A stretch of DNA of 64,000 nt from Mumia sp050632745. Lineage in GTDB: Bacteria; Actinomycetota; Actinomycetes; Propionibacteriales; Nocardioidaceae. Position numbers and translations under genes: made by a program. The stretch is taken from positions 62,001-126,000 of the forward strand of contig NZ_JBODSD010000004.1 in assembly GCF_050632745.1 (NCBI RefSeq), in the 5' to 3' direction. Shown here piece after piece: positions 8,661 to 16,052 of the stretch; position 1 is the stretch's first letter; each line of letters opens with the position of its first letter. A model generated the notes under the pieces. It saw only the letters and a list, made by a program, of their open reading frames with translations. It did not search any database and was not told where the DNA came from.

Positions 8661-9536
8661 GTGCCTGCGACTTTCGCGAAGGACTTGTGCGTCTACCGCG
8701 CCACGAACAACAAGCCGAACACCTCGGACGCCAGCGAGCGCTTCTCCGTCGAGCTGGGTGAGGCTCTGTTCGATGCTCTCCATGTTTCCCCCGACGCCCG
8801 CGGCAGTGAGCCTACGGGCGATCCGTTCTCGAAGAAGGTCGCCGCCGCGCTGAGCGCTCAACTCGGAGACCGCGGGTGCAGTCTGGTCATCGAACCTGAG
8901 CGTGCACTGAACCAGTTCGAGCAGTTCCGTCACGTAGGTGCATTGCGCGACATGAAAGCAGAGCCGTCGCGCGAGTTCGTCAAGGCCTGGACGTCACTCG
9001 GTCGCTTCGCGGGCAGGAGGCTGACAGACCCGAACGATCAGGAGCGCTTTGCGAGCCTTGCGGCGGAGGTCGACGCTGCAGTCGCGAAGGAGTCCGATGC
9101 TCGCCGGATCCTTTTGGAGGAGGTTGGGGAGGAGTCATTGCTGAACCTTGATGTCACGGCCTCTCGACAGCGTCCAGGGCCGAAGACACCCAGCCTTGAG
9201 ATCGGGCTGTCGCTCAAGTGGTCGCTGCGTACCGACCGCGCACAAGATTGCCGCTCGCAGGGCGCGAAGATGGCATCCCTGAGACGTGGACGCATGCCTC
9301 ACTTTGCAGTCGTCACCATGGAGCCGCGTCCGTACATGCTGAACCTTCTTGGGGGTGGTTCCGGGGAGATCGACTGCGTCTACCACCTGGACCTTCCCGC
9401 TCTGCGGTCCGCAGTCGAGCAGACCTGCAGGGGACGGCCGCGACGCCGTGCAACTCTCGATACCTTCAACCGCTTGGTGGCTCAGCGCCGCCTCCGTGAC
9501 TGGGACGAGCTTGTGGACTACGCGGCCACACTGTGA
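8661..9536 (+). CDS. Type II restriction endonuclease homologue, NgoMIV family
   Basis: 291 residues from the GTG at 8661, which has AAGGG seven bases upstream; an in-frame GTG at 8637 is the alternative. The segment SLKWSLRTDRAQ (184-195) aligns with NgoMIV SCKWTIRSDRAQ, including catalytic Lys (K186) and the R-(S/T)-D-R residues that read GGC. GSGEIDCVYHLDLP (234-247) aligns with the NgoMIV GTGEIDCVYHF segment. LNLDVTASR places D164 at the position of NgoMIV Asp140. However, the Glu expected 14 residues after the Lys is Gln (Q200), and the N-terminal FE is FS (S57), so two acidic metal-site residues appear replaced. It may therefore be weak, inactive or altered. NgoMIV recognises GCCGGC. 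The gene overlaps vsr by 4 nt. Confidence 0.82.
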   Translation: MPATFAKDLCVYRATNNKPNTSDASERFSVELGEALFDALHVSPDARGSEPTGDPFSKKVAAALSAQLGDRGCSLVIEPERALNQFEQFRHVGALRDMKAEPSREFVKAWTSLGRFAGRRLTDPNDQERFASLAAEVDAAVAKESDARRILLEEVGEESLLNLDVTASRQRPGPKTPSLEIGLSLKWSLRTDRAQDCRSQGAKMASLRRGRMPHFAVVTMEPRPYMLNLLGGGSGEIDCVYHLDLPALRSAVEQTCRGRPRRRATLDTFNRLVAQRRLRDWDELVDYAATL

Positions 9537-9952
9537 GTATGAGCGAGTCGTGGGCATCCTCCCCCGCCGTCCGCCGCGGTATGCAGGCGAACCGCGGTCG
9601 CGACACGAAGCCTGAGCTGGCGGTCCGACGGGCCGCGCACGCGGCAGGGCTGCGCTATCGCGTCGACCGACGTCCGATCCCAACTTTCAATCGGCGTGCG
9701 GACCTCGTCTTCACCCGCTCTAAGGTCGCCGTCTTCGTCGACGGCTGCTTCTGGCACGGCTGTCCCGAGCACCACACCATCGCCAAGTCAAACGCGACCT
9801 TCTGGGCGGAGAAAGTCCGGCGAAACCGTGAACGGGACGCCGAGACCGATAGTGCGCTTACTGCGGCGGGTTGGACGGTGATCAGAGCATGGGAGCACGA
9901 AACACCTGACGACGTAGTCGAAAGGATATTGTCGGCCGTCTCGAAAGCGTAA
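9533..9952 (+). CDS. vsr: Very short patch repair endonuclease (Vsr)
   Basis: 139 residues from the GTG at 9533, overlapping the previous stop as GTGA; an ATG at 9539 is equally possible. Family features are visible in order: the N-terminal RGRDTKPELAVRRAAHAAGL, the catalytic RADLVF, the zinc and active-site region VFVDGCFWHGCPEH, and FWAEKVRRNRERDA near the C-terminus. Vsr nicks 5' of the T in T:G mismatches that arise when 5-methylcytosine deaminates, and is normally paired with an m5C methyltransferase. Here it sits 1 kb from dcm, with the NgoMIV-like gene between, so it should repair mutations at the sites that methyltransferase modifies. Confidence 0.95.
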   Translation: MSMSESWASSPAVRRGMQANRGRDTKPELAVRRAAHAAGLRYRVDRRPIPTFNRRADLVFTRSKVAVFVDGCFWHGCPEHHTIAKSNATFWAEKVRRNRERDAETDSALTAAGWTVIRAWEHETPDDVVERILSAVSKA

Positions 9953-9982
9953 TTCACCGGAGTCCGTGCAGCTGAAGTGACT

Positions 9983-10019
9983 CGGCGCCGTCCCCGGGCT
10001 CAGCCAGGGGACGGCGCCG
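9983..10019. terminator. Bidirectional terminator between vsr and nrdJ
   Basis: Perfect 13-bp inverted repeat (arms 9983-9995 and 10007-10019) with an 11-nt loop. It lies between the convergent ends of vsr and nrdJ and also marks the right border of the defence island. Confidence 0.85.
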
Positions 10020-10029
10020 TATGCCAATC

Positions 10030-12960
10030 TCAGCTGCAACCGCTCGTCGCCCCGCAGCCCTCGCACACATGGCAGGAGCCCGCTGGGCGCATCTTCGTAC
10101 CGCAGGTGAAGCACAGCGGCGCGTCGACCTCAGTCCCGGAGATCACCTGTAGTAGCTCCGCACTCGTGTGCGCCTGCTTCGGCGCCGGTCGCGCGGCCTC
10201 GGCGACGATCTCCGCGTCGGCGGCGTCGACCTGGGCCTCACGCTCGAGCTCGGCCTCGGCGGCCTCGTCGATGTTCGGCGTGGTCGTCTTCAGGGACTCG
10301 GCCTCGGACGGCTCCTCCTCCACCGGCTCGTACGAACCCGTGTCGAGCTGGCGCTGACGCTCCTCCGCCGAGTAGATCCCCAGCTGCGAGCGGGTCTCGA
10401 ACGACAGGTAGTCCAGCGCGAGCCTGCGGAAGATGTAGTCCATGATCGACTGCGACATCCGCACGTCCGGGTCGTCGGTCAGACCGGCCGGCTCGAACTT
10501 GAGGTTCGTGAACTTCTGGACGTAGGTCTCGAGCGGCACGCCGTACTGGAGGCCGATCGACACCGCGATCGAGAACGCGTCCATCACGCCGGCGAGGGTC
10601 GAGCCCTGCTTGCCGAGCTTGAGGAACACCTCGCCGAGGCCGTCATCCGGGTAGGAGCCCGAGGTCATGTAACCCTCGGCACCACCGACGCTGAACGACT
10701 GCGTGATCGACGGACGCTTCTTCGGGAGCCGCTTGCGGACCGGCTTCTCGATGATGACCGTCTTGACCTCGGGCTCCGCAGCCGCGGCAGACGACTTGTT
10801 CGCGTCCGTGCCCTTGTTCTCGCCCTTGCCGGTCGAGAGCGGCTGACCGACCTTGCAGTTGTCGCGGTAGACCGCGAGCGCCTTGAGGCCGAGCTTCCAG
10901 CCCTGGAAGTAGATGTCCTCGATCTCCTCAACCGACGCCGCCTCCGGCATGTTGACGGTCTTGGAGATGGCACCCGACAGGAACGGCTGCGCCGCCGCCA
11001 TCATCCGGACGTGGCCCATCGGCTTGATGGCCCGCTCCCCCATCGCGCAGTCGAAGACCTCGTAGTGCTCGGTCTTCAGGCCCGGCGCGTCGATGACGTG
11101 ACCGTGCTCCGCGATGTACTCGACGATCGCCTCGATCGTCTCGTTGGTGTAGCCGAGCTTCTTGAGCGCGACCGGGATCGTCTGGTTGACGATCTGCATC
11201 GAGCCGCCGCCGACGAGCTTCTTGAACTTGACCAGCGAGAAGTCCGGCTCGATGCCGGTCGTGTCGCAGTCCATCATGAAGCCGATCGTGCCGGTCGGAG
11301 CGAGCACGGACGCCTGCGCGTTGCGCCAGCCCTGCTTCGTCCCGATCTCGATGCCCTTGGCCCACTGCTTCGTGGCCTCACGGTGCACGGCGATGTCCAT
11401 CGCGTGCATCGTGCGGACCGCGTCGTTGGCGGCCTGGTGCTTGCGCATCACGCGAGCGTGCGGCTCGGCGTTCTGCTTGAAGCCCTCGTACGGGCCGACG
11501 ACACCGGCGAGCTCCGCCGAGCGACGGTAGGAGGTGCCCGTCATCAGCGACGTGATCGCGGCAGCGAGCGCACGGCCGCCGTCGGAGTCGTACGCGAGAC
11601 CCGACGCCATGAGCAGCGCGCCGAGGTTGGCGTAGCCGATGCCGAGCTGACGGAACTTGCGCGTCGTGTCACCGATCGCCTCGGTCGGGAAGTCGGCGAA
11701 CGTGATCGAGATGTCCATCGCGGTGATGATCAGCTCGACGGACTTCACGAAGCGCTCGACGTCGAACGAGCCGTCGTCCTGCAGGAACTTCAGCAGGTTG
11801 AGCGAGGCCAGGTTGCACGACGAGTTGTCGAGGTGCATGTATTCCGAGCACGGGTTGGACGCCGTGATGCGACCCGTCTCCGGCGTGGTGTGCCAGTCGT
11901 TGATCGTCGAGTCGTACTGGATGCCCGGGTCCGCACACTCCCATGCGGCCTGCGCGATGTCCTTGAAGAGCTTCTTGGCGTCGATCGTCTCGATGACCTC
12001 GCCGGTGGTCCGAGCGCGGAGCCCGTAGTCGCCGCCCTCCTCGACCGCACGCATGAACTCGTCGTTCACGCGGACCGAGTTGTTGGCGTTCTGGTACTGC
12101 ACGGACGAGATGTCGTGCCCGCCGAGGTCCATGTCGAAGCCGGCGTCGCGGAGGACGCGGATCTTGTCCTCCTCGCGCGCCTTCGTCTGCACGAACTCCT
12201 CGATGTCGGGGTGGTCGACGTCAAGCACGACCATCTTGGCCGCGCGACGCGTCGCGCCGCCCGACTTGATCGTCCCCGCGGACGCGTCGGCGCCGCGCAT
12301 GAACGACACGGGACCCGAGGCCGTACCGCCCGAGGAGTGCAGCAGCTCCTTGCTCGAGCGGATGCGCGACAGGTTGAGGCCGGCGCCCGAGCCGCCCTTG
12401 AAGATCAGACCCTCTTCCTTGTACCAGTTGAGGATCGAGTCCATCGAGTCGTCGACCGCGAGGATGAAACAGGCCGAGACCTGCTGCGGGCTCGAGGTGC
12501 CAACGTTGAACCAGACCGGGCTGTTGAAGCTGAAGACCTGGTGCAGAAGCATGTAGGTGAGCTCGTGCTCGAAGAGCTCGGCGTCGGCCTCGGTCGCGAA
12601 GTAGCCGTTGTCCTTGCCGGCCTTCACGTACGTCAGGACGACGCGGTCGAGGAGCTGCTTGAGCGACTGCTCGCGCTGGTCGGTGCCGACGGCGCCACGG
12701 AAGTACTTCGTGGTGACGATCGTGGACGCGTTGACGCTCCAGAAGTCGGGGAACTCCACCCCGCGCTGCTCGAAGACCGTCGCGCCGGTCTTCCAGTTGG
12801 TCTGCACGACGTCGCGACGCTCCCACGTCACCTCGTCGTACGGGTGCACACCCTCCGTGGTGTAGACCCGGTCGATCGTCAGGCCCTTGCCGGCGCTCGC
12901 GCGCTTCGTCGTCTTGCGCGAGCGCGGCGCCCCGCTCGGACCGCTGACCGTCTCCGTCAT
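10030..12960 (-). CDS. nrdJ: Vitamin B12-dependent (class II) ribonucleoside-diphosphate reductase
   Basis: 976 residues. It makes deoxyribonucleotides using an adenosylcobalamin-generated radical, so it needs no oxygen. The N-C-x-E catalytic loop is seen as NPCSEYMHLDNSSCNL in mid-protein, and SACFILAVDD earlier carries a second active-site cysteine. The C-terminus has paired cysteines CFTCGTKM and CHVCEGCG, the redox tail that re-reduces the active site, extending into a final GCS. The ATG at 12960 is preceded by GAAGGGG at 8 nt. It lies 154 nt downstream of nrdR on the same strand, the common actinobacterial nrdRJ order, and should be repressed by NrdR when dATP is high. A 941-codon open frame on the opposite strand is a codon-bias shadow. 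Confidence 0.97.
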   Translation of the reverse strand: MTETVSGPSGAPRSRKTTKRASAGKGLTIDRVYTTEGVHPYDEVTWERRDVVQTNWKTGATVFEQRGVEFPDFWSVNASTIVTTKYFRGAVGTDQREQSLKQLLDRVVLTYVKAGKDNGYFATEADAELFEHELTYMLLHQVFSFNSPVWFNVGTSSPQQVSACFILAVDDSMDSILNWYKEEGLIFKGGSGAGLNLSRIRSSKELLHSSGGTASGPVSFMRGADASAGTIKSGGATRRAAKMVVLDVDHPDIEEFVQTKAREEDKIRVLRDAGFDMDLGGHDISSVQYQNANNSVRVNDEFMRAVEEGGDYGLRARTTGEVIETIDAKKLFKDIAQAAWECADPGIQYDSTINDWHTTPETGRITASNPCSEYMHLDNSSCNLASLNLLKFLQDDGSFDVERFVKSVELIITAMDISITFADFPTEAIGDTTRKFRQLGIGYANLGALLMASGLAYDSDGGRALAAAITSLMTGTSYRRSAELAGVVGPYEGFKQNAEPHARVMRKHQAANDAVRTMHAMDIAVHREATKQWAKGIEIGTKQGWRNAQASVLAPTGTIGFMMDCDTTGIEPDFSLVKFKKLVGGGSMQIVNQTIPVALKKLGYTNETIEAIVEYIAEHGHVIDAPGLKTEHYEVFDCAMGERAIKPMGHVRMMAAAQPFLSGAISKTVNMPEAASVEEIEDIYFQGWKLGLKALAVYRDNCKVGQPLSTGKGENKGTDANKSSAAAAEPEVKTVIIEKPVRKRLPKKRPSITQSFSVGGAEGYMTSGSYPDDGLGEVFLKLGKQGSTLAGVMDAFSIAVSIGLQYGVPLETYVQKFTNLKFEPAGLTDDPDVRMSQSIMDYIFRRLALDYLSFETRSQLGIYSAEERQRQLDTGSYEPVEEEPSEAESLKTTTPNIDEAAEAELEREAQVDAADAEIVAEAARPAPKQAHTSAELLQVISGTEVDAPLCFTCGTKMRPAGSCHVCEGCGATSGCS

Positions 12961-13044
12961 CTGCTGTGCCCCTTCTCCCCGTGTGCCCCGTGAATGTGAG
13001 TGGTGCGTCGTACGTCGTGCGTGGTGCTGTGGTCTGTGGTCTGT

Positions 13045-13089
13045 GGTCTCGATACGCCGGCTCGTTCCTCGCCGGGCTACTCGACCACC
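13045..13089 (+). repeat. 45-bp REP-like repeat, copy 1
   Basis: Begins GGTCTCGATACG and ends CTACTCGACCACC, with an imperfect palindromic centre. It lies in the nrdR-nrdJ spacer. The same ends and the same 45-bp length recur, inverted, at 57739-57783 inside another gene. Short related 19-bp forms occur at 51149 and 51708. Confidence 0.7.
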
Positions 13090-13115
13090 TGTTGCTGCTC
13101 GACCACCTGTTGCTC
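13081..13115 (+). repeat. Short tandem duplication at the nrdR 3' end
   Basis: The unit TCGACCACCTGTTGCT occurs twice, 18 bp apart (from 13081 and 13099). The second copy runs into the nrdR stop codon at 13115. Just upstream, TGTGGTC is repeated three times in tandem (about 13029-13049). The whole nrdR-nrdJ spacer looks slippage-prone. Confidence 0.65.
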
Positions 13116-13597
13116 TACGCGCGGTCGGTCTCCTTGACGAGCTCGCAGTCGGCGTCGGCCGCCATCAGCACGGCGATCTCGTCGGCGAAGTCCGCCACGT
13201 CGGTGAAGTTCTTGTAGACGCTGGCGAATCGCAGGTATGCGACCTTGTCCAGCGCCTTCAGCGGCTCGAGGACGGCGAGCCCCACCTCGTGCGAGCTCAC
13301 CTCCGCTCCCCCGGCCGCCCGCAGCGCATGCTCGACCTGCTGGCCCAGCCGCGCGAGATCGTCCTCGTCCACCGGGCGCCCCTTGCACGCCTTGCGCACG
13401 CCGGACACCGCCTTGTCCCGCGAGAACGGCTCCGTCGCCCCCGAGCGCTTGCAGACGGTGAGCTGGATCTGCTCGACGGTCGTGAAGCGCTTGTTGCACT
13501 CGGTGCAGCTCCGGCGCCGGCGGATCGCTCCCCCGTCGTCGGCGACGCGGCTGTCGAGGACCCGGGTGTCGGTGTGCCGGCAGTATGGGCAGTGCAT
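13115..13597 (-). CDS. nrdR: Transcriptional repressor NrdR
   Basis: 160 residues from the ATG at 13597, which has GAGGAG upstream; the frame stays open further, but family proteins start at MxCPxC. The N-terminal zinc ribbon is MHCPYCRHTDTRVLDSR ... RRSCTECNKRFTT (residues 1 to about 42), followed by the ATP-cone that senses ATP versus dATP. NrdR represses ribonucleotide reductase genes by binding NrdR boxes. Candidate boxes lie upstream at 13674-13716, consistent with autoregulation of nrdR-nrdJ. The gene is cotranscribed with nrdJ. Confidence 0.96.
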   Translation of the reverse strand: MHCPYCRHTDTRVLDSRVADDGGAIRRRRSCTECNKRFTTVEQIQLTVCKRSGATEPFSRDKAVSGVRKACKGRPVDEDDLARLGQQVEHALRAAGGAEVSSHEVGLAVLEPLKALDKVAYLRFASVYKNFTDVADFADEIAVLMAADADCELVKETDRA

Positions 13598-13673
13598 CCG
13601 CGACTCCTCTCTCGCTGTGGACGAAATGTGGAGAACCCCGTGTTTTCTGTGGGCTTCACCACGGTCCATGTGG

Positions 13674-13716
13674 ACTAGATGTGGATAACTACATCCGTGT
13701 AAGTACTAGATGTAGT
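13674..13716 (-). promoter_or_regulatory. NrdR-box-like repeats with an embedded DnaA box upstream of nrdRJ
   Basis: Three related 12-mers lie at 13674-13685 (ACTAGATGTGGA), 13689-13700 (ACTACATCCGTG) and 13705-13716 (ACTAGATGTAGT, inverted-repeat ends ACTA/TAGT). Their centres are 15 and 16 bp apart, i.e. one and a half turns each and about three turns in total, as expected for paired NrdR boxes. Bases 13680-13688 read TGTGGATAA, a perfect DnaA box on the minus strand (TTATCCACA). NrdR binding is inferred from position and spacing; DnaA involvement is a hypothesis. Confidence 0.6.
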
Positions 13717-13835
13717 GGCTACCGTACGCGTCTGCCCCAAGCCATGCAACTCATGTTCCTCGTCGGAACTGACATTTCTGTCGTCGCAGGTCAGAGGCGG
13801 TTTTGGAGGTACGGCGCGGCGTGTCGCGGCGATTT

Positions 13836-14126
13836 CTAACCTCGATGGCGAGGCTCCGGACCCTTGTGCGGCTGACCGTTGCGCATCCGCCTCACGATCG
13901 TCACGAGATCAAGCGCGGCGAACACCGCGATGAACACACACGCGACGCCCACCACGTCGGCGACGAACGTCGTCCCCGGCGTCAGCAGCACCCACAACGC
14001 GATCGCCGCAGCGCCGATCAGGCCGAACAGCGCCAGCGCGAGCCGCAGCCCGTACGCACTCAGGGCCGACTTCGGCTCCGAGCCGGTGTGCCGCAGCCGT
14101 GGGAAGTGGGGGTGGGACGAGCTCAT
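13836..14126 (-). CDS. Small two-segment membrane protein, DUF6343-like
   Basis: 96 residues from the ATG at 14126, which is preceded by GAAGGAGG at ideal spacing; the longer open frame upstream is not supported. An N-terminal GSEPKSALSAYGLRLALALFG segment leads into two hydrophobic helices (about residues 25-47 and 52-74), and the end is basic (IVRRMRNGQPHKG). The short GTEP/GSEP-x-SA lead and two membrane segments resemble the actinobacterial DUF6343 family, whose function is unknown. It stands alone between nrdR and the transporter operon. Confidence 0.6.
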   Translation of the reverse strand: MSSSHPHFPRLRHTGSEPKSALSAYGLRLALALFGLIGAAAIALWVLLTPGTTFVADVVGVACVFIAVFAALDLVTIVRRMRNGQPHKGPEPRHRG

Positions 14127-14396
14127 GGCGCACCTCCTTCGGGTGTCACCAGTACAACGTCTGACATGTCCCGATTCATCCCAGTCTACGCCGCTCGCGT
14201 GTGGGCAAAACAGGCCGCTGACCTGCGAAAACGCGGCTGCCGCAGATAGCTCGGTGACGCCTGAACCGTGTCCGACCCGGCCGACCGAGCGCCGGACAAG
14301 TGCATCGAGCGCCGCGAATACCCGACGCTCGGTGCGCGTATGCGGCGCTCGGTGCGATGAAGGTGATCGCGCCACCTACCCCGCCGCCGCGCTCGC
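14127..14396. other. Intergenic stretch without recognisable content
   Basis: About 270 bp between the DUF6343-like gene and the end of the ABC operon. The sequence GCTCGGTGCG occurs twice within 20 bp near 14330-14357. I see no terminator hairpin and no convincing gene. Confidence 0.4.
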
Positions 14397-16052
14397 TCAA
14401 CTGGCGGCGGAGGTCACCCCGTGCGGGATCGCGGCGATGAGCTCCTTCGTGTAGTCCTCGCGCGGCGCACGGAACAGCTCCGCCGGATCGCCGCTCTCCA
14501 CGACCCGCCCCTCGCGCATCACGTACACCTGGTGCGACACGAGGCGGACGACGGCGAGGTCGTGGCTGATGAAGAGGTACGACAGCCCCATCTCCTGCTG
14601 CAGCGTCACCATCAGGTCGAGGATCTGCTCCTGGACGAGCACGTCGAGCGCGCTGACCGCCTCGTCCATCACGACCAGCTCGGGATCGAGCGCGAGGGCC
14701 CGCGCGATCGCGACCCGCTGGCGCTGCCCGCCGGACAGCTCGTGCGGATAGCGGTCCGCGAACGACCCCGGCAGCGCCACCTTGTCCAGCAGGTCCGCGA
14801 CCCGCTTGCGCCGGCTCGCCTTGTCGCCGATCTTGTGGACGCGCAGCGGCTCGGAGACGGCCTCCTCGATCGTGTAGCGGGGGTCGAGGGACGCGTACGG
14901 GTTCTGGAACACCGGCTGCACCGACCTGCGGAACGCCAGCAGCTCCTTCCCCTTCAGCGACGCCACGTCCGCCCCGCGATAGCGGACCGTGCCCTCGTCG
15001 GCCTTCTCGAGGCGCAGCGCCAACCGAGCCGTGGTCGACTTCCCCGAGCCCGACTCCCCCACGATCGCCACGGTCTGCCCCCGCGGGATGACGAGGTCGA
15101 CCTCGTCGACGGCGCGGAACGGCTCGTGCTGGCCGCGGAGGCGGTACGTCTTGACGGCGCCGCTGACCTCGAGCAAGTTGTCGCGCTCTAACGCCGCAGA
15201 CTCACCTCGTACGGCGGGGGTCGCTGCGATCTTCACGCTCGCCATGCTGGGGGCGGCGGCGAGGAGGCGCTTCGTGTACTCGTGCTCCGGTGCGCTCACC
15301 ACCCGCGCCGCGGTCCCGGTCTCGACGACCTCGCCGCGGAACATCACGACGATCCGGTCCGCCCGCTCCGCCGCGAGCGCGAGGTCGTGCGTGATGAGCA
15401 GCACGGCCGCGCCCATGTCGGCGGCGAGCGCGCCCATCTGGTCCAGCACGATCCGCTGCACCGTCACGTCGAGCGCGGACGTCGGCTCGTCGGCGAGCAG
15501 CACCTCGGGTCGGCAGGCGAGCGCCATCGCGATGAGGGCGCGCTGGCGCATGCCGCCGGAGAACTCGTGCGGGTACTGGTGGTAGCGCGCCGCCGCGTCC
15601 CGGATCCCCGCCTGCTCCAGCAGCTCGGTCGCCCGCTCCTTGGCCGCGTCGCCCTTCGCGAGGCCGTGTACCAGCAGCGCCTCGGCGATCTGGTCGCCGA
15701 TCTTCATGACGGGGTTGAGGTTCGTCATCGGGTCCTGCGGGACCATGCCGATCCGGCCGCCGCGGATCCGCGTCATCACGTTCTCCGACGCACCCGTGAC
15801 GTCGACGTCGCCGAGGGTGATCGTGCCCTGCGAGATCCGGCCGTTGTCCGCAAGGAGGCGGTTCACGGCCGCCGCGAGCGTCGACTTGCCCGACCCCGAC
15901 TCCCCCACGACGGCCACCGTCTCGCCGGCAGCGATGTCGAGGCTCACGTCGCGGACCGCCTCGACCTCGCCGCGGGAGGTGGCGAAGGTGACGGTGAGGT
16001 TCTCGACGCGCAGGACCGGCTCGCGGTCGTGCGTACGGGCAGTGGTGGTCAT
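14397..16052 (-). CDS. Dipeptide/oligopeptide ABC transporter ATPase, fused DppD-DppF type
   Basis: 551 residues with two complete nucleotide-binding domains. The first has Walker A GESGSGKS (50-57), signature FSGGMRQR (164-171) and Walker B VLLADEP. The second has Walker A GESGSGKS (332-339), LSGGQRQR and VVMDEAVSALD. Two-domain ATPases of this kind power Dpp/Opp importers. The ATG at 16052 overlaps the previous stop (ATGA); the frame stays open much further upstream, but that part is the shadow of the preceding gene. Last gene of the seven-gene muropeptide operon. In the second domain the Walker B is followed by A-V instead of the usual P-T, a minor oddity. Confidence 0.92.
   Translation of the reverse strand: MTTTARTHDREPVLRVENLTVTFATSRGEVEAVRDVSLDIAAGETVAVVGESGSGKSTLAAAVNRLLADNGRISQGTITLGDVDVTGASENVMTRIRGGRIGMVPQDPMTNLNPVMKIGDQIAEALLVHGLAKGDAAKERATELLEQAGIRDAAARYHQYPHEFSGGMRQRALIAMALACRPEVLLADEPTSALDVTVQRIVLDQMGALAADMGAAVLLITHDLALAAERADRIVVMFRGEVVETGTAARVVSAPEHEYTKRLLAAAPSMASVKIAATPAVRGESAALERDNLLEVSGAVKTYRLRGQHEPFRAVDEVDLVIPRGQTVAIVGESGSGKSTTARLALRLEKADEGTVRYRGADVASLKGKELLAFRRSVQPVFQNPYASLDPRYTIEEAVSEPLRVHKIGDKASRRKRVADLLDKVALPGSFADRYPHELSGGQRQRVAIARALALDPELVVMDEAVSALDVLVQEQILDLMVTLQQEMGLSYLFISHDLAVVRLVSHQVYVMREGRVVESGDPAELFRAPREDYTKELIAAIPHGVTSAAS

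Noticed and set aside
10168..12993. 941-codon open frame on the plus strand across nrdJ
   Set aside because: Exact antisense of nrdJ; Arg/Leu/Asp-rich shadow typical of high-GC codon bias, no family motif.
12961..13114. Cobalamin riboswitch before nrdJ
   Set aside because: No B12-box or conserved core was seen, only short tandem repeats and a REP-like element; B12 riboswitches usually control the B12-independent enzyme.
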